Assembly: GCF_932526225.1 (NCBI RefSeq)
Contig: NC_064036.1
Span: 13,261,181-13,325,180, forward strand
Length of the DNA: 64,000 bases
Direction: 5' to 3'
From: Nematostella vectensis
Lineage: Eukaryota > Cnidaria > Anthozoa > Actiniaria > Edwardsiidae
A program made the position numbers and the translations under genes. The stretch's first letter is position 1, and each line of letters opens with the position of its first letter. Shown here piece by piece: positions 1 to 10,900 of the stretch. The notes under the pieces are model-generated. The model was not told where the DNA came from, ran no database searches, and worked only from the letters and a program-made list of their open reading frames with translations.

Positions 1-398
1 CATCATCATCATGTTAACTATCATCATCATCATCATCATGCTAATTATTATCATCATCATCATCATCATCATGCTAATTATTATCATCATCATCATCATG
101 TTAACTATCATCATCATCATCATCATCATGCTAATTATCATCATCATCATCATCATCATCATGCTAATTATTATCATCATCATCATCATGTTAACTATCA
201 TCATCATCATCATCATGCTAATTATTATCATCATCATCATCATGCTAATTATTACCATCATCATCATCATCATGTTAACTATCATCATCATCATTATCAT
301 GTTAACTATCATCATCATCATGTTAACTATCATCATCATCATCATCATGCTAATTATTATCATCATCATCATCATGTTAACTATCATCATCATCATAG
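1..398. repeat. ATC/CAT microsatellite with two alternating interruptions
   Basis: The stretch is a (CAT)n run interrupted at intervals by GTTAACTAT or GCTAATTATTAT, so it is a higher-order repeat rather than a plain trinucleotide array. It ends at an AG (397-398) directly before coding sequence, so it supplies the 3' end of an intron of the guanylate-binding protein-like gene. The long isoleucine-rich reading frame across it is an artefact of the repeat. Confidence 0.9.
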
Positions 399-1588
399 CA
401 CCTCCAAAAGGAGATGGAACAGCACATGGAGCAGCTGCAGGCGCTGAAGGACTACGACGAGAGGCTGACCCAGGAACAGGCAGAAAAGGCGGCCATGGAG
501 GATCACAGGCAGAGGCTGGAGGTATGTGGGGTGGGGCTAGGGGTTACCCAGGAACAGGCAGAAAAGGCGGCCATGGAGGATCACAGGCAAAGGCTGGAGG
601 TATGTGGGGTGGGGCTAGGGGTTACCCAGGAACAGGCAGAGAAAGCGGCCATGGAGGAGCTCAGGCAGAGAGTGGGGGTATGTTGGGTGGAGTATGTGGG
701 ATTGGGTGGACCCAGGAAATGGCAAAAAAAGCTGATATGGAGAAGCAAAGTCAGAAAGTGAAGGTGGTGTGAGGGGGACGTGATAGATAAAATAAACAAA
801 CGAACAAGCAAAAAAAAAAAAACCCAGAGACGCGACACAGCTAATAAAGGCAATGTCCTTCTCTATCTTAATTACCTCCGTCGTTGTTATAAACATCAAT
901 TAGATTCATAAACCTACACAGCGGCAAATGCCATTGCTACTTTACGTCGGGAGCAATTACTAATCTTAATTTTTATCAATTCATAGATAATTGATGCAGT
1001 CACAATTCGACTCCTATTTGATTCCTTAACTTGCTATGTTGCTGTTCCTAGGAGGAGAAGAACAGATTGGAAGATGAAAAAAGGGTGAAAGAAAGAGAGG
1101 TTTGTTGATAAGTTTGATATTAAATTGTTGAATACAGAGGACATGATCAATTTATTCGCGGTTACAGGATGCATGCCCACTTGCATTATGGAGTGAGTGG
1201 AGCACCATATCTAGGTAAAAATGGTATACAAGAAAAATATGATGCAACCCATCGACTCGAGTTTTGATTTATAATTTTGTTGCAGTTCGCTCTGATGATA
1301 GAGAAACAGGAAGAGGACAAGATGCGCTTGCAAGAACAGTTCGAAGAGAACATGCGAAACCAGCGAGAACAGATGGTGAACATGATGGAGGCGAACCAAG
1401 AAGAGCTACGGCGCGAGAGGGAGGTCATCACCCAACAAAACAGAAACCTGGAGAACGTGATGGAATCCATGAGGGAAATGATGGGCAAGAGAGACGAGGA
1501 GATGAGTAGAATTATGGAGAGGATGGTGGAGATTGCAAACAGACCAACGCCACCCCCACCAAAAGGTGGCTCTTGCATTATCTTGTGA
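399..1588 (+). CDS. Guanylate-binding protein-like GTPase, C-terminal exons with CaaX box (partial)
   Basis: These are the last two coding exons of a gene that begins left of the window. Exon 399-521 starts after an AG at 397-398, encodes a charged helix (KEMEQHMEQLQALKDYDERL, then TQEQAEKAAMEDHRQRLE) and ends at AG|GTATGT in phase 0. Exon 1286-1588 follows TTGTTGCAG in phase 0 and gives about 100 residues of Glu/Met/Arg-rich coiled coil, a proline run (PTPPPPKGG) and the terminus SCIIL-stop. A long C-terminal helical bundle followed by a prenylated CaaX motif is the layout of interferon-inducible-type GBPs. A final Leu usually means geranylgeranylation, so membrane attachment is inferred. 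The GTPase domain lies outside the window, so another coiled-coil CaaX protein cannot be excluded. The 3' end of the first exon is triplicated (separate entry). Confidence 0.7.
466..730 (+). repeat. 78-bp tandem repeat of an exon end plus its 5' splice site
   Basis: Units start at 468, 546 and 624, with a decayed fourth near 710. Each carries the last 54 or so bases of the exon, a donor (522, 600 and 678) and about 24 bp of intron. The unit is 26 codons and reads open in the exon frame to a stop at 761, so donors 1, 2 and 3 would all keep phase 0 with the next exon. Confidence 0.85.
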
Positions 1589-2955
1589 AATGCTGGGCAT
1601 AAAGTAGCGCAAGGCTTAGTCCCCTGCGTCCACCTCCAGCTAAGCTGATAAGACATACCACGGCGTAGGCAGGATGTTTTAACAGGAGAGGGCCCTAAAG
1701 GAACTTCCAAGGCATTTTTCGCTGTATTTTAGATGTCTCATACATTTACTGTATTTTTGGCTGCTAAAAAACGGGGGGGGGGATGGGAAGGGCAGGGCAG
1801 GGCCCCCTTGGCCACCCTCCTGGCTACGCTCCTGCATACATTGCTAGACTTCTAGATATTGCCTGGTGTCGTTCCAGAGTTGATACATCCATGTTTATCT
1901 TATTCCGTATATAATTTAACCTTTGTTAATAATGACAAGGAATGTCCTTAAAGGGGAGGTGTCATGGTAAGAGATTTGCAATAGCTCTCCGGCCCGCACA
2001 CAATGAATTTCATTCAAATTCTATTATTGACTTATGAGCCTTTGGTGCATGTAGGATACTTTTAAAAATTCAAAGGAAATGACCACAAACTGTCAATAAA
2101 CATATTTTTCCATAAAATATTACATATTATTTTAACAAGGCATTGACAGCTTAAAGATCAACTGTTTGTAGTCAATTAAATCCCTACAATAGACACCGAC
2201 TCCAGACATTCGCAGTACCATGACGCTGCTCCTTTAAGTCGTATGGGACGTTCTTAAAGTTTGAGATCGATTTGTTAAAAGCTTATGAAGAAAAGCAGTG
2301 TTACATTATCAATATAAACCATTGAACATGGGGAAACCATGTTGTAGCCTCATGCGTGGATGGATATTTTATTATGGCAATGAAAGCAAGCGTGGATTAT
2401 TCAGTAAAAGTCGAGTACGTGATATTGACATGTGATGATTACCTACAATCTCATTCCTAGAGCCCGCGACCCTATGAGCCAGCTCATGCATATAAGGTTC
2501 ACTATAGTGTCTTTTATCACCCTAACCCTTACCCTCTGACCCTAACCATTGTTATAGTGAACCATGTGAATGATTAAAGCAGCCCAGTGGCAGCTGCCCA
2601 AAAAGATCGCGGGCTCTGATGACGAGAATGTGGGTGGCCTACTAGTGCTTACCGGAGAATGCACAGCATACGTAGGTCCTTACCTTTGGGGTATCGAGGT
2701 TGAGAAAGAAGGACTACGTCACATAATGACGATTAAACGATATCGCGTAGCAGATTGTCCTTCCTGCCCATATAATGTAACTATAGATGCCTCGGTTTTT
2801 TTTCTTGTATGTAATAAAGAAGATAGAAGATGCAAACCGTTGTACACGAGAAGTGTAGTGTCCTTTTCAGGGAACAAGGCGCCACACAGAAGAGAAAACA
2901 CAGCTAACGGCAGTATCCACAACACACCAACACGTGGGCGAGTCGCACAACATTA
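1589..2955. other. Intergenic; fragment of a transposon end and a small inverted repeat
   Basis: No supported gene. A G/C-rich stretch at about 1770-1835 ends in CCTGGCTACGCTCCTG, which looks like the terminal inverted repeat of a DNA transposon without a visible partner. An 11-bp inverted repeat (GGTTCACTATA at 2496-2506, complement at 2553-2563) brackets a short CCCTAA-like stretch. A 129-codon frame at 2570-2959 has no recognisable domain or splice context. Confidence 0.5.
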
Positions 2956-2960
2956 CTGAT

Positions 2961-3212
2961 CAGGGGCGGATCCAGGATTTCAAAATTGGGAGTGGATAAT
3001 GGCCGGATAGACAGAGATCTAACAATACTTCAGAGATCTAACAATACTTCAAGCTGAATTGAATTTGTCGCAGCAAACTCAAGCAGGCGATGGCACATGG
3101 ATAGTACCTTCTCCGTAGTTTCTTCAAACAAAGTGATTTTTCAACTTTTTTTGCTCAAAAAGGGGGGTGGATATCCACCCAATCCACCCCTCCCCCCCTG
3201 TATCCGCCCCTG
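2961..3212. mobile_element. Non-autonomous hAT-like MITE with 5-bp target duplication
   Basis: The ends are CAGGGGCGGATCCAGG at 2961 and the complement TATCCGCCCCTG ending at 3212. The element is flanked by CTGAT on the left (2956-2960) and CTGAT on the right (3213-3217). It has no coding capacity. CAGGGGCGGA-type ends are typical of hAT-derived MITEs. The 5-bp duplication rather than 8 bp points to a subgroup with short duplications. A relative lies at 29818-29978. Confidence 0.85.
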
Positions 3213-3239
3213 CTGATCTTTCATAATACACACTTCTGT

Positions 3240-3440
3240 TGAAGGGTAATTATCAAAGGGTGACATGTGACTTGCACGTGACCTTTTGGGGGAAAAAATC
3301 GCGCTCAGGCTTTTATCGGCAAAATAACAGCAACAACAGAATCACTTGTTCAGCGCTAACTAATTAGCGCGAAAGTTTCTTTGTCAAAAAGGGCTTATTT
3401 TTGTTGAAATATTTTTTCTTCGTCGTTCTCTGGTGTGAGG
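3240..3440. repeat. Dispersed repeat copy (second copy near 25365-25530)
   Basis: Shared blocks in the same order include GTGACTTGCAC, TTCAGCGCTAAC or TTCAGCGCTCAC, AAAGTTTCT, CAAAAAG, GCTTATTTT and CGTC/GCTCTCTGRYGT. Divergence is perhaps 20-30% with small indels. No terminal repeats or coding sequence seen, so the class is unknown. Confidence 0.6.
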
Positions 3441-4510
3441 GCAGCCATTTGTGTGTCTTTTTTTCTGGGGAGGGAGGGAGGGGGGGGGGGTGGGGCTTGA
3501 ATTCACCGCACTAACATATCGTGGGTCATTTTGTTTCTGACTTCTACTTTTATTGAAACACTATGAATTAAAGGCTGCGGCTTTAAAGGTATTTGTGAAT
3601 TGTTTTTTTCCGTTGCTTTGTGAAATTTTACCGCCTGCCGTCGAATATGTTACAAAAACAAGAGGCTGGAAAAGTATACAGCAACCTTCATTCTCTATCA
3701 TATCACCTTCATTTTTTCTCGACATTTTAGGAAGTTACTAAATAAATATAGTTTAAAAAAAGGGCTTGCGTCATATTGTTTTAAAGACCTTGTGTCCATT
3801 TGCACTCTTACGTTTTTCTTTCTTTTCAAAGTAGTGTTGATATGTTTTTCAATATTTAGATAGAATCATCAGTTGCTTTATTAGGATGGTCTTAACAAAC
3901 ATAATATCTTCATGACTTACTCGAATAACCTTTCGGCTTCTCTTACATTCAGGACTTTGTGTTACTTTTGTTTATCGTCCTGCGACCAAATGTGCATACG
4001 TGCCCACCGCCCAAACCTGTCGATGTCTAACCGGCGTTCAGTCATGAGGTATCGTGCCATTTCTAAGGTTTGTAGTCTTTACCTTTGTACAATCCTCTGA
4101 TATATTCATTCTTTCTGACAAAGTGTAAAAGCCGTTGACTATTATACTATATATATCTATTATACATCGTTTTGAGTGTTTTTTCTTATCGCAAAGTACC
4201 GCATTGTTTCTGAGCATGCCGAACATAACCGCCTATAAAACCAATAAAATCGAGAATGCTATCATAATAACTTTATTGTATTTATTGTTAGGAAAGCCTA
4301 TCAACGGTGATGAACCCAGACCTATATAGATCTACAATAAAAAAAATAATAGTAATTATCTCAAATGATTATGCTAATGGTAATAAGCAATACACTCTTT
4401 TCTTTTTTTAAGAACATTTTTAAGAAGAACGTCCAGCCTGATATTACCAAATTTTAAGAACATGCTATTAAAATACCGATACTCAGTAGTAGTAAAATAT
4501 CCGCAGTGGC
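3441..4510. other. Intergenic, no gene seen
   Basis: A poly-G tract lies at about 3480-3491. A fragment at about 4405-4475 (AGAACGTCCAGCCTG, then CCAAATTTTAAGAACATGC) matches the left end of the element at 30661-30993, so it is probably a truncated copy of that family. Short frames here have no recognisable content. Confidence 0.5.
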
Positions 4511-4514
4511 TATA

Positions 4515-5053
4515 TGCCCGACAGTCAGGACAGGTCTTGGATTGACTAAATGCCCGACAGTTTTCAATTTATTCAAATAACTAAGTTACATTGTCTTTCT
4601 AGTGAGTTCAAAGTATTCTTTATTTGTTGAGAAAGGGCAAGCGAATCTGAAACTAAAATTACGATTTTATAGGGTACACAGACAAAGGAAAGCATTCAAT
4701 ACCGACAACAAAGCTCAATCCAGAATAGCTTCCCTTTCTAAACAAATATAGGATAATTTGAACTCACTTGGTTTACAAATTATTGGCTTATTTGAATAAA
4801 TTGGAAACTCTCGGGCATTAGCTAAGTCCATTGAAGACCTGTCCCGATAGTGTTGTAGGAGAACAAATTCTGTGTCACTTTGATAACGATTTTATAGTAT
4901 ATACAAGCAAGGAAAAACGTTAAATTCCGACTACAAATCTCAATTTAGATTCGCTTGCCCTTTCTCCACAAATATACAATACTTTGAACTCACGATAATT
5001 GAAAACTGTCGGGCATTTATAGTCCATCCAAGACCCATCCCGACTGCCGGGCA
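4515..5053. mobile_element. Composite palindromic MITE with TA target duplication
   Basis: The outer ends are inverted repeats of about 56 bp: TGCCCGACAGTCAGGACAGG reading inward from 4515, and its near-complement ending CGACTGCCGGGCA at 5053. TA flanks both sides (4513-4514, 5054-5055), as for Tc1/mariner-type insertions. A third, internal copy of the terminal region sits at about 4796-4858. The core (ACGATTTTATAG, then a block ending CAAATATA) occurs twice as direct repeats at about 4660-4760 and 4890-4990. The element therefore looks like two related copies merged or nested. Confidence 0.8.
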
Positions 5054-5063
5054 TAACGCTCTG

Positions 5064-7965
5064 TTTTTTTTTTTTTTTTTTTTTTTTTTGTAGATGCTGT
5101 AATATACCTAATATGCTTCGGATAAGATATCTTTATTACTTCTTGATGAACAAAAAGCAAAAATACAAAAGCAAAACAGAAGCGAGATTAGGTGAAAGTT
5201 AGTGAAAAACTAGCCGAAACGAGTATCTATCAACCGTTCTGTGTAAAAGAGTCCAATATATTGGATGAACGTATTGTTTGAAGTCTACCAATATACTATT
5301 CTAACCTTTTAGAATCATTTGCAGGAGGGACTCGTTTCCGATCTCTCTCACTTATATATGGCGTAGCGGGGCTGGAATGCTAAAGTTTTTATTAAAAGAA
5401 TTTAAAGGACCTCTGCAAAGTTTGGCAACCAGGTTATTATTTTGTAATGCTTCTTCGCAAACCTATGTTAACGTTAAACAGTCAAATAAATTGTGACCAG
5501 AAGGCAAAAATGCGACTTTAGAGAAAAGTGTTTGGGAACTAGGCAAATTACAAACTCCCCCTTTTTCTGACACGGAAATGAGTTTTCGCTGGGATAAAGT
5601 CTTCTAGACTACCTTATAGTCCAATAATATGTATGACTATTGTTTGACTGTTTACAATTGGTCCTTGAGTATAGGACATGACACCTGCAAATAAGACCAC
5701 AACCCATGGAAAACATTTTCTATTGCAACAACAGAGAGAAGTTATTAGCTCTCACATCCGCTTACTATGTCCCCGCTCCTATTTTCTCCTGTGTTTTTAT
5801 TTGTGAGCAATGTCGTTTTATTTTTCATGTACGAGAAAATACAGCATTGTTGTGGTGATGCCACAATAAATGTGCATTCCATGCGCCTTATACCATATGC
5901 TAATGTATGCTAATTAGCACGAGGTCCACATTTGCGCATGTTGACGGGTGAAAGAGAAGACCGAAAAGCCCGTCAAGAAGATCTGATCTGTAACACACGA
6001 AAAGCCCTACTTCCTCATTCAAAACTCCAAATACTTGATATACCACAGCCGGACCTACGAAAAACACGCGTCAGAGCTCTAAAGGTAAGATTAGGGCCCC
6101 AGTATTAAGGGAGATGCTAGAATTCGCGAACAAATCCGCCTTTGCTGTTTGCGCTTGATCTTCTTGGTCTTCACAAATCTTATGAATTGTCCACTGTGTA
6201 ACCTCCACTAAAACACGTAAACCCTTGATTTCTAGCATTTACACAACGAGCAGGTACCTCCAGGACATGAGAATATTATCGGCAAGGAATATATCTTGGT
6301 GAATATAGGCGAAGGATGAACTCGCGCATACATGCTTCTAGTGGTCTGTCGGACCTTGTGGCCTCTTTTGTAATCTGTCAGATGTTCACCAACCTTCGAC
6401 CAACCCTTTCGCTTTCCTGTCGCTAGAAACTTTGCTACATTGCAGTCAACCACAGGAATTCCATCTCACACGCTTAGCAGTCGCATTTATTTGTAAATTC
6501 CTGCTTGTTTTCCGACAGTGACTTGAGTATTGGCAGCCAATACGCGATGTACTTTCCGACATGTTATCTTCTTGTTGTTAGACGTCGCGCTTATAATAAT
6601 GCGCGTTGATGTTTAGATGTGTAGTTGTGTGTATTTGCCCTGCTTTCAAACACTTCTTATAGCCAATAGAGTCGATACTCTGATACCTAAATACAAGTTT
6701 CTTTTTTTTGTCAAGGTATTTTAAATTTGCCTCTTCAATGGTTGATGGGGCTTTCTTGTCTGGATTCCAAATCACAAACCGCTCATAGAAGAACCGCACT
6801 ATCGACCCTTCCCAAATATTCAACAAAGTTTCCGCTCGCTGATAAAAATCTCTGTATGCATATAAGCTCAAGAAAAGCTTCATTTTGGGTTTAACTATCC
6901 AGAATACATATAGAAGGGTGTATTATTATTTTTAACATCAGCTGAACAGCTTTATTTATTGATATGCTAGATGGAAATGGTATGGGGAATTGGCTACTTT
7001 AGAAATCAAGCTTAGGATTAGGATCAAATGATCATATGAAATCTTTCGAGGTGAATATTTTTACTCGATTGTAACATATACCACATGTTTAATAGCCACA
7101 TAATATCTACTAATATCTACTACTATAAAATTCTAGTTTTTGCGCGCTGTAATAATTTTTATCCATTTGATCGCGACAAAAAGCCTTCCTATGATGGCAA
7201 ATATATAACTATTGCCTTCATAAATATTTATAGAATTGATTATTTTTTTCTTTGCCGTGCCATTTCGAATGCTGGGAAAGACTTAAATGCTAAATTCGAA
7301 TTAAGATTGCCATAAAAACGCCATTTAATGAGTTGAACATCTGTAAGTAGGGACATATATTATTGTCTGATTGTCTGGCGACTGTAGTGTGATTGCCTGT
7401 ATGTTAAATTAAGAGGAAAATAACTGCATCATGGCTTCTTTTACTGAATGTTTTTTATTTTAATTTGGAGTTATATATTTGAGTTTTATTTTTTTTTGTT
7501 TTTGGGATGTTTGTTGATACAGTAGACATACTTGTATGCAGCAATATCTATCATTTTTAAAAACAATAGATTTAAATATTTGGCTCTTTTAATGGATAAA
7601 CAGCTATGATACATCATCCAGTTTGTATCATGCTGTTGTTATCTTTTATGTGCAATGTCATTGCCCTTTGTAAATATATATAACCAGAAAAGTAACTTTG
7701 ATATTATGTACTTTCTATCTTTTCTGATATGACACTAAATATTTTAGATATATGTTTTGTGATATATTAGCAAAATATGTTTTTTGTAATTAAACATACT
7801 GTTTGAATAAAATTGGTAGACAGTGTTTTTCATTTAGGTGAATAAATTCATGTCTGGAAGTCAATTAACTGCAGACTTACATAACACACTGCCCCTAATT
7901 ACCACAAGTGAATCTATTTTGCAAAACATTGTTTGGTTCTGTCTTATATATTTCTTGTTTTTCAG
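5064..7965. other. Upstream region of the PRDM-type gene; no supported coding sequence
   Basis: It starts with a poly-T tract (about 5064-5089). The first coding exon of the PRDM-type gene begins after a 3' splice site at 7965, so a 5' UTR exon should lie here. One candidate ends at 6084 with AAAG|GTAAGA, but nothing confirms it. Minus-strand frames at 6232-6453 and 6578-6883 (the second 101 codons, Lys/Tyr-rich) have no recognisable domain. Confidence 0.4.
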
Positions 7966-7971
7966 AGCACG

Positions 7972-10900
7972 ATGGCCGAGCAGCCGGCATACCAGTCAGA
8001 TGAGCACATATGTAAGTTCACTCACCTGAGTAACAGATCATACCATAATTTTTGGATCTGTAATGTTGTTTTTAGAAATATTTAAAATATTTTATGATGC
8101 AAAGGAGCCAAATAATCAATCCCATTTACTAATTGTTTTTCCTATTATTATTTTGTGATACATACTAGGTTTTTTATAGTTGAGCTTTGAAAATTTCATT
8201 CTCTTAGGCCACATAAAAAATATTTTGGATATTTTTGGATATTATTAATTTCTTCTATACAAATGGTCATTGTATTCTTATCCAAATTTGTTTAGACTTT
8301 AGAGCTGCCCTGAAAGTTGGCTCGAAAGTTGAAAATGGATAATTATGAAACCTCCCTGTGCAACAGCTTTTTTCATCCCAAGCACATAGTTTGAGGGTTT
8401 TACAAGAGGCAAGAGCACCCTTTCAGCCAACAGTATTTTTTCAATATTCAACTGATTTGTATATTTATCACAAGCATCTATATCTGCAGCCTTCTCTCCC
8501 CTCACTACTCAGCACAGGCACCATCACGTCCCCCACCCCCCCTCCGAGTAACGCCTATGTGGCCAATGCCCCAGTATTGTACTTGGGCTATTGAATATTG
8601 TTATTTAGTAAATAAAACTCGGGAACCTTGCAAGAACAAGCGATTTGATTGGTTGAGAAACTCGGGATAAAATGCAATATACACCTCCTAGGAGGTGGAT
8701 ATTTTCCTGCGCCCAAAATCAAGCAAAATGGCGGATGTAACAGCCGATTTGCAAGAGATAAAAAAATTGCTCTAACACGGATAGTGGCTTTCAAAATATC
8801 TATATTTTGCCACTATCCACCTCAATGGAAAAAGGTATAATTGTTAACTATCTTGCTATCTCAGGATATTCCACCTGGAATATCATTGGTCATGCACAAG
8901 AAAGCAAGGCTGATACTGTATTTTGACATTCTGAAAATCAAATATTGGTATAAGTTCCTTTTTATTTGTATAGAAAATGTAATTCTATAGCTATTGGGCT
9001 CTTTATCACCCTGGAAAGATAATGAAAGTGCATTAACAGCATAAAAAATAAACTATACACCCAACTGACTGCCCAGTTTTAATGGAAAACAAAAAGGCTG
9101 TCTTTTTGTATTCAATTTATCCAGAATCTCATAACCTCCCATCCCATTATCCCATTTTTCCGAATTTTTAGGGTTTTCATGATGTTTTTCTGTGTGTTTA
9201 ATAATAGCACCTTCTTGATTAAAGCTAGTGCAGTGCACGGCTTATTATGCCATAACGCATCACCAAAAAAAATGGTTGTCTCACAGATGTAGCACTTTAA
9301 TAGTATAAAATAGGGAATAAGTGATAATACAGATTGAGGTTAACAGTTGTTTCGATGCCACTTTGTCACCAGCAACTTTTTGTTGCATATATTTTAGAAT
9401 AAATATTTTGCTGAACTTAGAACTTTGAAAAAACATGTACATGATACATAGATTTGGATGAATGGGTCTATGCATGTTCCTTTCAGGAAGGGGAGAGGCA
9501 CATAGATCATACCCGTGAGGGAGGGAAAGGGAGGAGCACAAAGATCATACCAAGGAGGGAGTGGAGGGGCAGATAGATCATACCAGGGAGGGAGGGGAGG
9601 AGCACATAGAGCATACCAAGGAGGGAGGGGAGGGGCAGATAGATCATACCAGGGAGGGAGGGGAGGAGCACATAGACCATACCAAGGAGGGAGGGGAGGG
9701 GCAGATAGATAACACCAGGGAGAGAGGGGAGGAGCACATAGATCATACCAAGGAGGGAGGGGAGGAGCACAAAGATCATACCAAGGAGGGAGGGGAGGAG
9801 CACAAAGATCATACCAAGGAGGGAGGGGAGGAGCACATAGACTATACCAAGGAGGGAGGGGAGGGGCAGATAGATAACACCAGGGAGAGAGGGGAGGAGC
9901 ACATAGATCATACCAAGGAGGGAGGGGAGGAGCTCAAAGATCATACCAAGGAGGGAGGGGCACAAAGATCATGCAAGGGAGGGAGGGGAGGGGCAGATAG
10001 ATCATACCAGGGAGGGAGGGAGGAGCACATAGACCATTCCAAGGAGGGAGGGGAGGGGCACATAGATCATACTAGGGAGGGGAGGGGAGTTGCACATAGA
10101 TCATACCAGGGAGGGAGGGGAAGGCAAATAGATCATACCAGGGAGGGAGGATAGAAGCAGATAGATCATACTAGGGAGGGAGGGGAAGGCAGATAGATCA
10201 TACCAGGGAGGGAGGGAAAGGCAGATAGATCATACCAGGGAGGGAGGGGAAGGCAAATAGATCATACCAGGGAGGGAGGAAAAGGCAGATAGATCATACC
10301 AGGGAGGGAGCCAAAGGCAAATAGATCATACCAAGAAGGGGAGGAGCAGATAGATCATTCCAGGGAGGGAGGGGATGGCAGATAGATCATACCAGGGAGG
10401 GAGGGGAAGGCAGATAGATCATTACAGGGAGGGAGGGGAAGGCAGATAGATCATTCCAGGGAGGGAGGGGAAGGCAGATAGATCATTTCAGGGAGGAAGG
10501 AGAAGGCAGATAGATCATTCCAGGGAGGAAGGAGAAGGCAGATAGATCATTACAGGGAGGGAGGGGAAGGCAGATAGATCATTACAGGGAGGGAGGGGAA
10601 GGCAGATAGATCATTCCAGGGAGGGAGGGGAAGGCAGATAGATCATTCCAGGGAGGGAGGGGAAGGCAGATAGATCATTCCAGGGAGGAAGGAGAAGGCA
10701 GATAGATCATATCAGGGAGGGAGGGGAAGGCAGATAGATCATACCAGGGAGGGAGGGGAAGGCAGGTAGATCATACCAGGGAGGGAGGGGAAGGCAGATA
10801 GATCATATCAAGGAGGGAGGGAAAGGCAGTTAGATCATACCAGGGAGGGAGGTAAAGGCAGATAGATCATAGTAGGGAGGGAGGGAAAGACAGAGAGATC

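Noticed and set aside
11-400. Isoleucine-rich frame of about 130 codons
   Set aside because: Translation of a CAT microsatellite lying in intron sequence.
2521-2548. Interstitial telomere repeat
   Set aside because: Only about three degenerate CCCTAA-like units; too short to call.
2570-2959. 129-codon plus-strand frame
   Set aside because: No domain, no splice context, and its end runs up to a MITE; composition not convincing as coding.
6578-6883. 101-codon minus-strand frame
   Set aside because: AT-rich, no recognisable family, no neighbouring exon.
9507-10154. Long frames on both strands
   Set aside because: Both come from a stop-free minisatellite.
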